Shown here piece after piece: positions 15,314 through 23,589 of a DNA stretch of 39,970 nucleotides. The notes below the pieces were generated by a model. The model made no database searches. It worked only from the letters and a program-made list of their open reading frames with translations, and was not told where the DNA came from. The translations under genes and the position numbers were made by a program. Numbering within the stretch: position 1 is the stretch's first letter; the number at the start of each line of letters is the position of its first letter. Source of the stretch: Clostridiales bacterium. GTDB taxonomy: Bacteria > Bacillota > Clostridia > Lachnospirales > Lachnospiraceae. The stretch covers positions 27,383-67,352 of the forward strand of contig JAJQBI010000022.1 in NCBI GenBank assembly GCA_021203365.1, read 5' to 3'.

Positions 15314-16225
15314 GTGAGACAGAATATAAAAGAAGAACTTTGTAAAATTCTGAAGGCGGAGCGGGTGCTTTGCGATGAACCCATGTCCAGCCATACTACC
15401 TTTCATATCGGAGGCCCGGCGGATTTTTTCCTGCTTCCGGAGACCTGTGAGGAGGTGCGGGAGCTTCTGTGCTTTTGTGAGAGAGAGAAGCTTCCCTATT
15501 ATATATTAGGAAACGGAAGCAATCTGCTGGTGGGAGACGGGGGATACCGGGGAATTGTCATTCAGCTTTACCGGAATTTTTCCAGGATCTCGGTGGAAGA
15601 AAACCGGATCCACATGCAGGCCGGCGCTCTTTTGTCGGCGGCCGCGGCCGCGGCCAGAAACGCTTCTCTTACAGGGTTTGAGTTTGCGGGCGGAATCCCG
15701 GGAACTGTAGGAGGAGCGGTGGTTATGAACGCAGGCGCCTACGGAGGTGAGATGAAGGACGTTCTTGTGGAGGCCACAGTCCTGACAAGGGAAGGTGAGC
15801 TTCGCCGGATTCCCGCCGGAGAACTGGAGCTTGGCTATCGCACCAGTGTGATTCAGCGTGAGGGTCATCTGGTTCTGGAGGCGGTGATCGCCCTGGATAA
15901 AGGGGACCCGGAGGCAATTAAAGAGAAAATGAGGAGCCTGGCGGAGAAAAGGATTCAGAAGCAGCCTCTGGAATATCCAAGTGCCGGAAGCACCTTCAAG
16001 CGCCCGGAGGGATATTTCGCGGGAAAGCTTATCATGGATAGCGGGCTGGCCGGCTATCAGGTGGGAGGGGCCCGGGTCTCAGAGAAACACTGCGGCTTTG
16101 TGATTAACACAGGGAACGCCGCCGCCAGGGATGTACGCGCACTGATGCGGGACGTACAGGACAGAGTTTATGAAAAGTTTGGTGTGATGCTGGAACCGGA
16201 GGTGAAATTCCTGGGCGAATTCTGA
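15314..16225 (+). CDS. murB: UDP-N-acetylenolpyruvoylglucosamine reductase
   Basis: This is a 303-residue cytoplasmic FAD enzyme that reduces UDP-GlcNAc-enolpyruvate to UDP-MurNAc with NADPH, a committed step of peptidoglycan synthesis. Motifs are TTFHIGGPADFFLLPE, the FAD-binding ILGNGSNLLVGDGGY, GFEFAGGIPGTVGGAVVMNA, the catalytic Ser loop YPSAGSTFKRPEG and the C-terminal CGFVINTGNA. Length and motifs fit type II MurB. The start is GTG at 15314, 10 bases after AGGAGG; a TTG 33 bases upstream lacks a binding site, and the ATG at 15306 is out of frame. First gene of an operon with rapZ, whiA and an HPr-like gene. Confidence 0.95.
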   Translation: MRQNIKEELCKILKAERVLCDEPMSSHTTFHIGGPADFFLLPETCEEVRELLCFCEREKLPYYILGNGSNLLVGDGGYRGIVIQLYRNFSRISVEENRIHMQAGALLSAAAAAARNASLTGFEFAGGIPGTVGGAVVMNAGAYGGEMKDVLVEATVLTREGELRRIPAGELELGYRTSVIQREGHLVLEAVIALDKGDPEAIKEKMRSLAEKRIQKQPLEYPSAGSTFKRPEGYFAGKLIMDSGLAGYQVGGARVSEKHCGFVINTGNAAARDVRALMRDVQDRVYEKFGVMLEPEVKFLGEF

Positions 16226-16245
16226 AGAGAAAACAGGAGTGAGAC

Positions 16246-17127
16246 ATGAGATTTGTAATTGTTACCGGATTGTCCGGCGCCGGGAAGACCGCCGCGCTGA
16301 AAATGCTGGAGGATGCCCGTTACTTCTGTGTGGATAATCTCCCCATTGCCCTGCTGGAAAAGTTTGCATCCATGGTACCGGAGATTCACGGGGAGGATGT
16401 AAAAAATGTGGCGATGGGGATCGACGCCAGGAGCGGCCGTTCTCTGGATGAGCTGGAGCGGATCCTGGACCATATGAAAGAGACCGGATACGAATTTGAG
16501 ATCCTTTTTATGGACGCGGAGGATCGTGTCCTGGTGAAGCGCTATAAGGAATCCAGGCGGAGCCATCCGCTGTCCATGGATGGCAGAGTGGACGACGGGA
16601 TCCGCCTTGAGCGGGAAAAAATGGAGTTTCTCAGAAAAAGAGCGGATTACATCATTGATACCACCCATCTTCTCACCCGGGAGCTTCGCCAGGAGATTGA
16701 CCGGATTTTTGTGGAGAACGGAGATTTTCAGAATATTATGATTTCGGTGCTCTCCTTTGGCTTTAAATATGGGATTCCGGCGGACACGGATCTGGTATTT
16801 GATGTGCGGTTTCTTCCAAATCCTTATTATGTGGACGAGCTGCGGCCTCTGACCGGAATGGATGAGGAGGTCTTTCGCTATGTGATGAGCGGGGAGACGG
16901 CCCGGGTTTTCGCGGATAAGCTGGAGGATCTGCTTGCTTTTCTTATACCAAATTATATACGGGAGGGAAAAACCGGCCTTGTAATCGGCGTTGGATGCAC
17001 CGGAGGCAAGCACCGGTCCGTGACCGTGGCCAGGGAGCTTTACCGGCGTCTTTCCGGAAATCAGGATTATGGCCTTCGTCTGGAGCACCGGGATATAGAG
17101 AAGGACAGAATAACGAAAAGCAGATAG
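16246..17127 (+). CDS. rapZ: RNase adapter protein RapZ / nucleotide-binding YvcJ
   Basis: A 293-residue cytoplasmic P-loop protein. The Walker A motif is GLSGAGKT (8-15); the second conserved region is YFCVDNLP and the C-terminal signature is GCTGGKHRSVTVAREL. In enterobacteria RapZ steers RNase E to the small RNA GlmZ and so controls amino-sugar synthesis. In Bacillus the homologue YvcJ binds and hydrolyses GTP and affects competence. The gene lies 20 bases after murB, a common Firmicutes pairing. In many Firmicutes yvcK sits between rapZ and whiA; here the gap to whiA is only 15 bases, so yvcK is absent from this locus. Confidence 0.95.
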   Translation: MRFVIVTGLSGAGKTAALKMLEDARYFCVDNLPIALLEKFASMVPEIHGEDVKNVAMGIDARSGRSLDELERILDHMKETGYEFEILFMDAEDRVLVKRYKESRRSHPLSMDGRVDDGIRLEREKMEFLRKRADYIIDTTHLLTRELRQEIDRIFVENGDFQNIMISVLSFGFKYGIPADTDLVFDVRFLPNPYYVDELRPLTGMDEEVFRYVMSGETARVFADKLEDLLAFLIPNYIREGKTGLVIGVGCTGGKHRSVTVARELYRRLSGNQDYGLRLEHRDIEKDRITKSR

Positions 17128-17142
17128 GAAAGAGGTTGGGAA

Positions 17143-18120
17143 ATGTCTTTTTCGGGGACCGTGAAGGAAGAGCTTTCCAGACATCCTGGGACGGCCAGGC
17201 ACTGCCAGATCGCGGAGCTGGCGGCTTTTTTGTGTGCCTGCGGGCATCTGGAGCCCGGAAAGCCCGGGGAGAAAAATCTGGTTATACAGACGGAAAATGA
17301 ATCTGTCGCAAGAAAATGCTTTACAATTTTGCAAAAAGTCTATAATATAGAGGCTAAGGCTACTGTTCGTGCAAATGGCCGCACGAAAAGGGGAAATGTT
17401 TATCAGATCCGCGTCGGGGATCCGGCTGATGGGGAGATGATTCTTCAGAGTACCAGGCTTGCGGCGGATGAGGAGACCGGGTCTCTGGTTCTTCAGGATC
17501 TGCTTGTGGTGCAGAAGGAATGCTGTAAGCGCGCCTATATCCGGGGAGCGTTTCTGGCTTCCGGCTCCATCAGTGATCCCCGGAAAGGCTACCATTTTGA
17601 GATTGTATGTCCGGAAGAGAGAAAAGCACGGCAGCTTAAAGAGATGATTCACAGTTTTCATATTGACGCCAGGATTGTGACGCGCAAGAAGTCATATGTG
17701 GTCTATGTGAAGGAAGGCGCGCAGATCGTGGATATGCTGGCGATTATGGAGGCGAATGTAGCTCTTATGGATCTGGAAAATATCCGGATCGTCAAGGAAA
17801 TGCGAAATTCCGTGAATCGCAGGGTCAATTGTGAGACTGCAAATATCAATAAAACGGTGAATGCAGCTGTGAAACAGATGGAGGATATTGCACTGATCGG
17901 CCGAACAGTGGGATTCCAGAGTCTGAGCGAAGGGCTGGCGCAGACAGCTGAGCTCCGGCTGCAGCATCCGGAAGCTACACTAAAGGAATTGGGAATGATG
18001 TTGAACCCGCAGGTGGGCAAGTCAGGTGTCAACCACCGCTTACGAAAGCTGAGCGCGCTGGCAGATGAGCTGCGGGAGAACGAGGAGGATTGTTATGATA
18101 AAACGGTTGATCACAATTAA
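17143..18120 (+). CDS. whiA: DNA-binding protein WhiA
   Basis: A 325-residue protein with the two WhiA modules. The N-terminal half has a LAGLIDADG-homing-endonuclease-like fold (FSGTVKEELSRH, CKRAYIRGAFLASGSISDP and YHFEIVC), and the C-terminal half has a helix-turn-helix (VNCETANINKTVNAAVKQ and NHRLRKLSALADEL). WhiA controls sporulation genes in Streptomyces and affects cell division and chromosome segregation in Bacillus. Length is typical. It overlaps the start of the HPr-like gene by 26 bases, indicating coupled translation. Confidence 0.95.
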   Translation: MSFSGTVKEELSRHPGTARHCQIAELAAFLCACGHLEPGKPGEKNLVIQTENESVARKCFTILQKVYNIEAKATVRANGRTKRGNVYQIRVGDPADGEMILQSTRLAADEETGSLVLQDLLVVQKECCKRAYIRGAFLASGSISDPRKGYHFEIVCPEERKARQLKEMIHSFHIDARIVTRKKSYVVYVKEGAQIVDMLAIMEANVALMDLENIRIVKEMRNSVNRRVNCETANINKTVNAAVKQMEDIALIGRTVGFQSLSEGLAQTAELRLQHPEATLKELGMMLNPQVGKSGVNHRLRKLSALADELRENEEDCYDKTVDHN

Positions 18121-18349
18121 TTTATCCACTGGACTGGAGGCGCGTCCTGTAGCACAGCTGGTACAGGTCGCCAGTCAGTTTAACAGTGAGATATCTGTGG
18201 AGATTGGGAAGAAGAAAGTGAACGCGAAAAGTATCATGGGGATGATGACTCTGGGGCTGGACGCCGGGGAAGAAATCCTGCTCTCCGCGAACGGTGACGA
18301 CGAGGAGGCGGCCATGGCCAGTATAGAGAAGTATCTGACAAATCAGTGA
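18095..18349 (+). CDS. HPr-like protein lacking the catalytic histidine (Crh type)
   Basis: An 84-residue HPr-fold protein. The phosphotransfer histidine expected at position 15 (GLHARPA in HPr) is Glu here (GLEARPVA), so it cannot pass phosphate in the PTS. The regulatory serine is kept: Ser46 in AKSIMGMM, the site used by HPr kinase. In Bacillus, Crh has Gln at 15 and Ser46 and serves as a CcpA cofactor; this gene is in the same place (after whiA) and likely plays that role. The start at 18095 follows GAGGAGG and lies inside the end of whiA; a longer frame from 18065 is unlikely. It is the last gene of the operon. Confidence 0.88.
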   Translation: MIKRLITINLSTGLEARPVAQLVQVASQFNSEISVEIGKKKVNAKSIMGMMTLGLDAGEEILLSANGDDEEAAMASIEKYLTNQ

Positions 18350-18404
18350 TTCCCGGCAGCTGTTTCCCGTAACATTTTCCATAATGAGGCAGCTTCGCGC
18401 GGAG

Positions 18405-18450
18405 AAGGACATCGCCGGAAAGGAAGACCACTTTCCGGCGATGTCCTTTT
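18405..18450 (+). terminator. Terminator of the murB-rapZ-whiA-HPr operon
   Basis: A perfect 18-base-pair hairpin: arm 18405-18422 beginning AAGGACATCGCC, an 8-base loop, and arm 18431-18448 ending GATGTCCTT, followed by T residues. The stem is long and GC-rich in its inner half. It lies 55 bases after the HPr-like stop. Confidence 0.92.
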
Positions 18451-18503
18451 GACATTCCGGCCATTTTCTTAAATTTTCCATAAAATATTAAAGACAATAT
18501 AAG

Positions 18504-18532
18504 TTGACCGGAGGGAAAAAACAGGTTATAAT
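18504..18532 (+). promoter_or_regulatory. Strong sigma-A promoter for the signal-peptidase-like gene
   Basis: -35 TTGACC (18504-18509), a 17-base spacer and -10 TATAAT (18527-18532). The 60-base leader contains a small hairpin, GTGTT-CGTA-AACAC (18557-18570), before GAGGAAG and the ATG at 18600. Confidence 0.85.
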
Positions 18533-18599
18533 GAACAAAAGCGGCGCAGGACGCCCGTGTTCGTAAACACAGCAGCGAAGGAAGCGAGGAAGATTACCA

Positions 18600-19808
18600 A
18601 TGTCAAAGGTTCTAAAGTTTATTGTTCATTTTGTTGTTATAATTACTCTGATATGTGTGCTTGGTATGGTCTTGCCGCCGTTTTTTGGCGTTAAGACAGT
18701 GATTATGGATGATTCCGCCGGGGATTCGAATCTCCCTGTGGGCTCTGTTACATATGCTTATCCGGTGGCGTCGGATGAGGTAACCCTGGGGTCCAATATT
18801 CTTGTGACGGATACCACGGAGGATGGCGATACTGTGATGTACAGCTATGTCCTTCTGACGATGGATGCCGGGAACGGTACGGGCACAGTGGCGGAAACAG
18901 AATCTTCCGAGTCGGATGCGCTTTATGTAAACATCGGGGACTATGTTCCGCAGGTGTTTGTTACGATCCCCTATATCGGATACCTTCTGGTGGCTACGGA
19001 GAGTATCGAGGGACTGATAATTCTCGGCCTTGCTGTGCTGTTCCTGATTATTCTTTATGTTATCGCGGAGCTCTGGAAGAGAGATCCGGAGGATGGACGT
19101 GAGAATGATTATGATGACCGTTATGTGAGAACGGGCAGGGAAAGGGAAACGAGAAGTGCGGAGAGATCCCGCGGCCGTCGGATGAGCGGGGAGGACATGG
19201 AGTATGCCCAGCCTCAGAGATCCCGCGGGAAAGGTACAAAGCCGCCGAAGAAGACGGTACGCACCGGCGGATTTGTGGACGATATTGAGGAGGACGAGGA
19301 CGAATTTGACGAGGAGCCGTCCAGACCGGCCGCCATGCAGTCAGCCGCCAGTGAGGCGCATGAGCTTCTGAAGCGTGAGATCGCCGCGGCCACCGCGGAG
19401 GCGGAGGAAGAGGAGAGCGCTCCCGCGCCGGTTCGAAAGAAACGTCCGGCTTCTGCAAAGACCGGCAGCAGCGCGAAGAAGGCGCAGACCGGCACAAAGA
19501 CCGGCAGCAGTGTGAAGAAGACACAGAGCACTGCAAAGACGGAGACACAGGGAAAGCCAAAGAAGACCGTGAAGAAAAAGGTGAGGAAGCCTGTGGAGTC
19601 TGTGGAGTCTGCGGAGAACGTGGGCGCCGGTGAGGAGACGGAGGCGAAGAAGCTTGCCATTCCCAACCGTTCCGCGGCGCAGCTTGCGGACCGGGCCAGG
19701 AAGGCGGGAGATGACCCTGAGGTTGTAAAGGACGACATTACGGATGTGACCCTTTTTGATTATTCGGATATCATCGGTCTGGATGATGTAGATACGGATG
19801 AAGATTAA
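18600..19808 (+). CDS. Membrane protein resembling an inactive SipW-type signal peptidase, with charged tail
   Basis: A 402-residue protein in two parts. Residues 1-160 have an N-terminal helix (7-29), an external domain, and a hydrophobic C-terminal hairpin (about 123-159, ending AELWKRDPED). The external part resembles the start of SipW/S26B signal peptidases (LPVGSVTYAYPV, residues 45-56). However, the catalytic Ser motif SGSMEP is replaced by DDSAGDSN, and no catalytic Lys/His is evident, so it is probably inactive. Residues 160-402 are a cytoplasmic, low-complexity tail: an Arg/Glu-rich stretch, an acidic block DDIEEDEDEFDEE, a Lys/Ser/Thr/Gln repeat around TGSSAKKAQTG and TGSSVKKTQS, and a conserved-looking acidic C-terminus (DVTLFDYSDIIGLDD). 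It has its own promoter and terminator. The function is unknown. Confidence 0.7.
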   Translation: MSKVLKFIVHFVVIITLICVLGMVLPPFFGVKTVIMDDSAGDSNLPVGSVTYAYPVASDEVTLGSNILVTDTTEDGDTVMYSYVLLTMDAGNGTGTVAETESSESDALYVNIGDYVPQVFVTIPYIGYLLVATESIEGLIILGLAVLFLIILYVIAELWKRDPEDGRENDYDDRYVRTGRERETRSAERSRGRRMSGEDMEYAQPQRSRGKGTKPPKKTVRTGGFVDDIEEDEDEFDEEPSRPAAMQSAASEAHELLKREIAAATAEAEEEESAPAPVRKKRPASAKTGSSAKKAQTGTKTGSSVKKTQSTAKTETQGKPKKTVKKKVRKPVESVESAENVGAGEETEAKKLAIPNRSAAQLADRARKAGDDPEVVKDDITDVTLFDYSDIIGLDDVDTDED

Positions 19809-19820
19809 ACATGTTTCTAT

Positions 19821-19854
19821 AAAAAAGGCTGTCTTTTTGAAGACAGCCTTTTTT
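19821..19854 (+). terminator. Terminator after the signal-peptidase-like gene
   Basis: A perfect 15-base-pair stem (AAAAAAGGCTGTCTT and its complement) around a TTTG loop, ending in TTTTTT. The A/T symmetric ends could also let it act in the opposite direction. Confidence 0.93.
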
Positions 19855-19951
19855 ATATGGCGATATTTTTGAGAATTCCGCTGCGGCAGTGCCGGGAATT
19901 TCGCTCCGCCCTGATTGTACGAAAAAAAATACATAATTATGAAAAAACCTC

Positions 19952-19980
19952 TTGCAAACAAAAAAATGATTGTGTATACT
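19952..19980 (+). promoter_or_regulatory. Promoter of the S10 ribosomal protein operon
   Basis: -35 TTGCAA (19952-19957), a 17-base A-rich spacer and -10 TATACT (19975-19980). An A/T-rich stretch (19921-19951) lies just upstream, as in many strong ribosomal promoters. The expected transcript starts near 19987, about 220 bases before rpsJ. Confidence 0.75.
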
Positions 19981-19986
19981 ATTTAA

Positions 19987-20190
19987 TGCTGTGGCATGAT
20001 AGCGATGAAGCGAGAGGTTGCCGCCGGATAAGGCGGGTTTTTCCGTGGAGCGAATGTCAAGTTAGAAAACTGACGACAAGTCACTGTACAAGTTCAGAGG
20101 CACCATCCGGGGTGGGCGTGTGCGTACCGTTTAGGACACACACGGTGATGTGTACAGTCGCCGCTTGTCGTACTGCGTATTAGTACGAAT
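19987..20190 (+). ncRNA. Structured leader RNA of the S10 operon (candidate autoregulatory element)
   Basis: This 5' leader contains no gene but much structure. A hairpin CCGCC-GGATAA-GGCGG followed by GTTTTT (20021-20042) looks like a short terminator. Next, a long-range stem pairs ACGACAAG (20073-20080) with CTTGTCGT (20164-20171) and ACTGTAC (20083-20089) with GTACAGT (20152-20158). Two hairpins sit inside it: CACC/GGTG (20101-20114) and GTGTG/CACAC (20118-20141). A last hairpin, CGTACT/AGTACG (20169-20187), overlaps the outer stem and ends just before the ribosome binding site AGGAGGAG. This is a typical layout for a ribosomal-protein-controlled leader; the effector, perhaps L4 or S10, is inference. 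Confidence 0.6.
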
Positions 20191-20207
20191 AGGAGGAGAC
20201 TTTTTTT

Positions 20208-20525
20208 ATGGCAAAACAGGTAATGAGAATCACATTAAAGGCATATGATCATCAGCTGATCGACGCATCGGCGGCGAAGATCATTGAGACAGTGAAGAAG
20301 ACCGGCGCAGTTGTGAGCGGACCGGTTCCCCTTCCCACAAAGAAGGAGGTTGTGACCATCCTGCGGGCGGTTCACAAGTATAAGGATTCCAGAGAGCAGT
20401 TTGAGCAGAGAACGCATAAGAGACTGATCGATATCATCGCGCCCACACAGAAAACGGTGGATGCACTGTCCAGACTGGAAATGCCGGCCGGTGTTCACAT
20501 TGACATCAAGATGAAAATGAAATAA
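20208..20525 (+). CDS. rpsJ: 30S ribosomal protein S10
   Basis: A 105-residue S10 (uS10), part of the 30S head and, with NusB, an antitermination factor. The diagnostic residues are [19 protein letters not shown] and, at the C-terminus, [12 protein letters not shown]. It starts the S10 operon after a structured leader, with GGAGGAG about 10 bases before the ATG. Confidence 0.98.
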   Translation: MAKQVMRITLKAYDHQLIDASAAKIIETVKKTGAVVSGPVPLPTKKEVVTILRAVHKYKDSREQFEQRTHKRLIDIIAPTQKTVDALSRLEMPAGVHIDIKMKMK

Positions 20526-20664
20526 GGACCGGCTGCGATTTTTTGATACAGGGACCTTAAGCCGCGGCCCATGTGAAGTACATGGCCTGTGTGGCAAAGT
20601 CCCCCAACCATGTGGTTACTATATGATTGCCTGACGGCAATCCGCTATAAGGAGGAATAATAAA
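20526..20664 (+). other. rpsJ-rplC intergenic region with two hairpins
   Basis: This 139-base spacer is unusually long for the cluster. It contains CCATGT-GAAGT-ACATGG (20569-20585) and a perfect 7-base stem GATTGCC-TGAC-GGCAATC (20625-20642) ending 8 bases before the AAGGAGG of rplC. No open reading frame or promoter is visible. It could be a processing or translational control site. Confidence 0.45.
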
Positions 20665-21297
20665 ATGAAGAAAGCTATTTTGGCGACAAAGGTCGGAATG
20701 ACGCAGATCTTCGATGAGAATGGCGTACTGATTCCGGTGACTGTTTTACAGGCTGGCCCCTGCACGGTGGTTCAGGTTAAAACAGTGGAGAATGATGGAT
20801 ATGCGTCCGTCCAGGTGGGCTACGGCGATATCCGTGAGAAGCTGGTAAATAAGCCGGAGAAAGGCCATTTTGACAAGGCGGGCGTTCCTGTGAAGAGATA
20901 TCTTCGCGAGTTCCGCTTTGAGAACGCCGCCGAATATACGACGGGACAGGAAATTAAGGCAGATATCTTTACTGTGGGCGATCACATTGATGCCACGGCG
21001 ATTTCCAAGGGAAAAGGTTTCCAGGGCGCGATCAAGAGACATGGACAGTCCAGAGGACCTATGGCGCACGGTTCCAAATATCATCGCCATGCGGGCTCCA
21101 ACGGCGCTGCATCGGATCCCAGCAGAGTATTTAAGGGCAAGAAGATGCCGGGACATATGGGCCATGAAAGGGTTACGGTCCAGAACCTTGAGATCGTACG
21201 TGTGGACGTGGAAAATAACTTACTGTTGGTGAAGGGTGCTGTTCCAGGACCTAAGAAATCTCTGGTTACGATCAAAGAGACAGTAAAGTCCTTATAA
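20665..21297 (+). CDS. rplC: 50S ribosomal protein L3
   Basis: A 210-residue L3 (uL3), an early-assembly large-subunit protein near the peptidyl transferase centre. It starts [19 protein letters not shown]; the central GHQ-like loop is [17 protein letters not shown], followed by [20 protein letters not shown], as expected. It is separated from rpsJ by a structured 139-base gap and has AAGGAGG before the ATG. Confidence 0.98.
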   Translation: MKKAILATKVGMTQIFDENGVLIPVTVLQAGPCTVVQVKTVENDGYASVQVGYGDIREKLVNKPEKGHFDKAGVPVKRYLREFRFENAAEYTTGQEIKADIFTVGDHIDATAISKGKGFQGAIKRHGQSRGPMAHGSKYHRHAGSNGAASDPSRVFKGKKMPGHMGHERVTVQNLEIVRVDVENNLLLVKGAVPGPKKSLVTIKETVKSL

Positions 21298-21319
21298 AAA
21301 GAAAGGAGGAGCATCGATA

Positions 21320-21940
21320 ATGGCAAGCGTTACTTTATATAATATGGAAGGAAACGAAGTTGGCACAGTCGAGCTGAGCGACGCGGTATTTGGAGCTCCC
21401 ATCAATGAGCATCTGGTACATCTCGCGGTTGTTCGCCAGCTTGCGAATAAGCGCCAGGGCACACAGAAGGCAAAGACCCGTTCTGAGGTAAGCGGCGGAG
21501 GCAGGAAGCCGTGGAGACAGAAGGGAACCGGTCATGCAAGACAGGGTTCCACAAGAGCTCCCCAGTGGACAGGCGGCGGAGTTGTTTTTGCGCCGGTTCC
21601 CAGGGATTATGAGATGAAGATCAACAAGAAGGAGAGAAGAGCGGCCCTGCGCTCTGCACTGACCTCCAAGGTTCAGGATAATAAGCTGGTTGTTGTGGAT
21701 AATCTGGCACTTGCAGAAGTGAAGACGAAGGAAATGCAGAGAGTTCTGAATAACCTGAATGCAGAGAAGGCTCTGGTGATTACCGCAGATGTGGACAGAA
21801 ACGTAGTTCTCTCCGCGAGAAACATTCAGGGTGTGGAAACCGCAACCCCCGGTACTATGAACGTTTATGACGTTATGAAACACAAGACAATCGTTGTTAC
21901 AAAAGATGCAGCCGCATCCATCGAGGAGGTGTACGCATAA
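21320..21940 (+). CDS. rplD: 50S ribosomal protein L4
   Basis: A 206-residue L4 (uL4). The extended loop motif [20 protein letters not shown], which lines the exit tunnel, is present at residues 53-72. In E. coli L4 represses its own operon; whether it acts on the leader seen here is not known. Its stop overlaps the rplW start by one base (TAATG). Confidence 0.98.
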   Translation: MASVTLYNMEGNEVGTVELSDAVFGAPINEHLVHLAVVRQLANKRQGTQKAKTRSEVSGGGRKPWRQKGTGHARQGSTRAPQWTGGGVVFAPVPRDYEMKINKKERRAALRSALTSKVQDNKLVVVDNLALAEVKTKEMQRVLNNLNAEKALVITADVDRNVVLSARNIQGVETATPGTMNVYDVMKHKTIVVTKDAAASIEEVYA

Positions 21941-22239
21941 TGGCAAACATTCAGTATTATGATGTGATTATAAAACCGGTCATCACTGAGAAGTCCATGA
22001 ATGTCATGGCGGATAAGAAATATACATTCCTGGTACATCCGGATGCCAATAAGGCTCAGGTTAAGGAAGCTGTGGAGAAGATGTTCGAGGGAACCAAGGT
22101 CAAGAGTGTAAATACCATGAACCGGACCGGAAAGAAGAGACGCAGGGGAATGACCGTGGGTACCACAGCCAAAACCAAGAAGGCAGTTGTGGCCCTGACA
22201 GAGGACAGCAAAGATATTGAGATCTTTGAGGGACTGTAA
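21940..22239 (+). CDS. rplW: 50S ribosomal protein L23
   Basis: A 99-residue L23 (uL23) at the tunnel exit, docking site of trigger factor and SRP. It has [19 protein letters not shown] and the basic loop [18 protein letters not shown]. It is translationally coupled to rplD. Confidence 0.97.
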   Translation: MANIQYYDVIIKPVITEKSMNVMADKKYTFLVHPDANKAQVKEAVEKMFEGTKVKSVNTMNRTGKKRRRGMTVGTTAKTKKAVVALTEDSKDIEIFEGL

Positions 22240-22354
22240 GAACCGGTCCGGCGGCAGAAAGCAGGCATCTGAGGATGAAAGAATACATTCCGGTGCCGCG
22301 GCCGCACATATATGCTGGAAAGCATGAGAATGAATATTCGAAAGGAGAAACATC
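22240..22354 (+). other. rplW-rplB spacer with a GNRA-type hairpin
   Basis: A 115-base gap with one clear small hairpin, ATGCT-GGAA-AGCAT (22312-22325), followed by AAAGGAG and the rplB start. The GGAA loop is a GNRA tetraloop. No gene or promoter is seen. Confidence 0.35.
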
Positions 22355-23200
22355 ATGGGAATTAAAACCTATAACCCATATACCCCGTCAAGAAGACATA
22401 TGAGCGGTTCCGATTTCTCTGAGATTACGAAAAAGAAACCGGAGAAATCTCTTACCGTATCTCTGAAGAAAAATGCGGGACGCAACAATCAGGGAAAGAT
22501 TACCGTGAGACATCGCGGAGGCGGAAACAGAAGAAAATACAGAATTATTGATTTTAAGAGAAAGAAAGACAGCATCCCCGCCACAGTGCAGGCGATTGAG
22601 TACGATCCCAACAGAACCGCCAACATCGCTCTGATCTGCTATGCGGACGGGGAGAAGGCATATATCCTCGCGCCGGAAGGCCTGAAGGTAGGACAGAAGA
22701 TCATGAACGGACCGGAAGCGGAAGTTCGTCTGGGCAACTGCCTGCCGCTGGAACAGATTCCGGTTGGTACTATGATTCATAATATCGAGCTTCATCCCGG
22801 AAAGGGCGGCCAGATGGTTCGTTCCGCGGGCAACGGGGCTCAGCTGATGGCTAAGGAAGGCAAATATGCCACCCTTCGTCTCCCCTCCGGCGAGATGAGA
22901 ATGGTTCCCATCCAGTGCCGCGCCACGGTAGGTGTTGTCGGCAACGGGGATCACAATCTGATCAACCTTGGCAAGGCCGGACGCAAGCGCAACATGGGCA
23001 TTCGTCCTACCGTCCGCGGTGCGGTTATGAACCCCAATGACCATCCCCACGGCGGCGGCGAAGGCAAGAACGGAATCGGACGTCCCGGACCCAGTACTCC
23101 CTGGGGCAAGCCCGCTCTCGGCCTGAAGACCAGGAAGAAGAATAAGCAGTCCAATAAGTACATCGTGAGAAGACGCGATGGAAAAGCTTTAGCGAAATAA
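22355..23200 (+). CDS. rplB: 50S ribosomal protein L2
   Basis: A 281-residue L2 (uL2), essential for peptidyl transfer and subunit association. It shows [20 protein letters not shown] early and the conserved [19 protein letters not shown] with [18 protein letters not shown] near the end. Normal length. It is preceded by AAAGGAG. Confidence 0.98.
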   Translation: MGIKTYNPYTPSRRHMSGSDFSEITKKKPEKSLTVSLKKNAGRNNQGKITVRHRGGGNRRKYRIIDFKRKKDSIPATVQAIEYDPNRTANIALICYADGEKAYILAPEGLKVGQKIMNGPEAEVRLGNCLPLEQIPVGTMIHNIELHPGKGGQMVRSAGNGAQLMAKEGKYATLRLPSGEMRMVPIQCRATVGVVGNGDHNLINLGKAGRKRNMGIRPTVRGAVMNPNDHPHGGGEGKNGIGRPGPSTPWGKPALGLKTRKKNKQSNKYIVRRRDGKALAK

Positions 23201-23215
23201 TAAGGAGGGAAAAGA

Positions 23216-23497
23216 ATGTCTCGTTCACTGAAAAAAGGACCCTTTGCGGATAAAAGCCTGCTCAAGAAGATTGATGCTTTAAACGCTGCAAATGATAAAT
23301 CCGTTATCAAAACCTGGTCACGCCGTTCTACAATCTTTCCGTCCTTTGTGGGCCATACGATTGCGGTTCATGACGGAAGAAAGCATGTTCCGGTATATAT
23401 CACTGAGGATATGGTTGGCCATAAGCTCGGTGAATTTGTAGCCACCAGAACCTACAGAGGACACGGAAAAGACGAGAAGAGATCCGGCGTTCGCTGA
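23216..23497 (+). CDS. rpsS: 30S ribosomal protein S19
   Basis: A 93-residue S19 (uS19) of the 30S head, starting [19 protein letters not shown] and containing [20 protein letters not shown]. The C-terminal [15 protein letters not shown] is typical. 15 bases after rplB. Confidence 0.98.
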   Translation: MSRSLKKGPFADKSLLKKIDALNAANDKSVIKTWSRRSTIFPSFVGHTIAVHDGRKHVPVYITEDMVGHKLGEFVATRTYRGHGKDEKRSGVR

Positions 23498-23512
23498 TTT
23501 GAAACTTTATGT

Positions 23513-23551
23513 CCCGCTATTCATGCTGCCGCTGTGGCGGTGAATAACGGG
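23513..23551 (+). repeat. Long imperfect hairpin between rpsS and rplV
   Basis: The arms pair CCCG with CGGG, TATTC with GAATA, and CCGC with GCGG around a TGTG loop (23533-23536), with two small internal loops. It lies 15 bases after the rpsS stop. There is no T-tract, so it is more likely a processing or stability element than a terminator. Confidence 0.5.
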
Positions 23552-23589
23552 AGATTTCTCCAGATTATTAGGAAAGGAGGCACTTTAAG

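Noticed and set aside
16168..17661. A 497-codon minus-strand frame across rapZ and whiA
   Set aside because: It covers two well-recognised genes on the other strand and shows no domain of its own.
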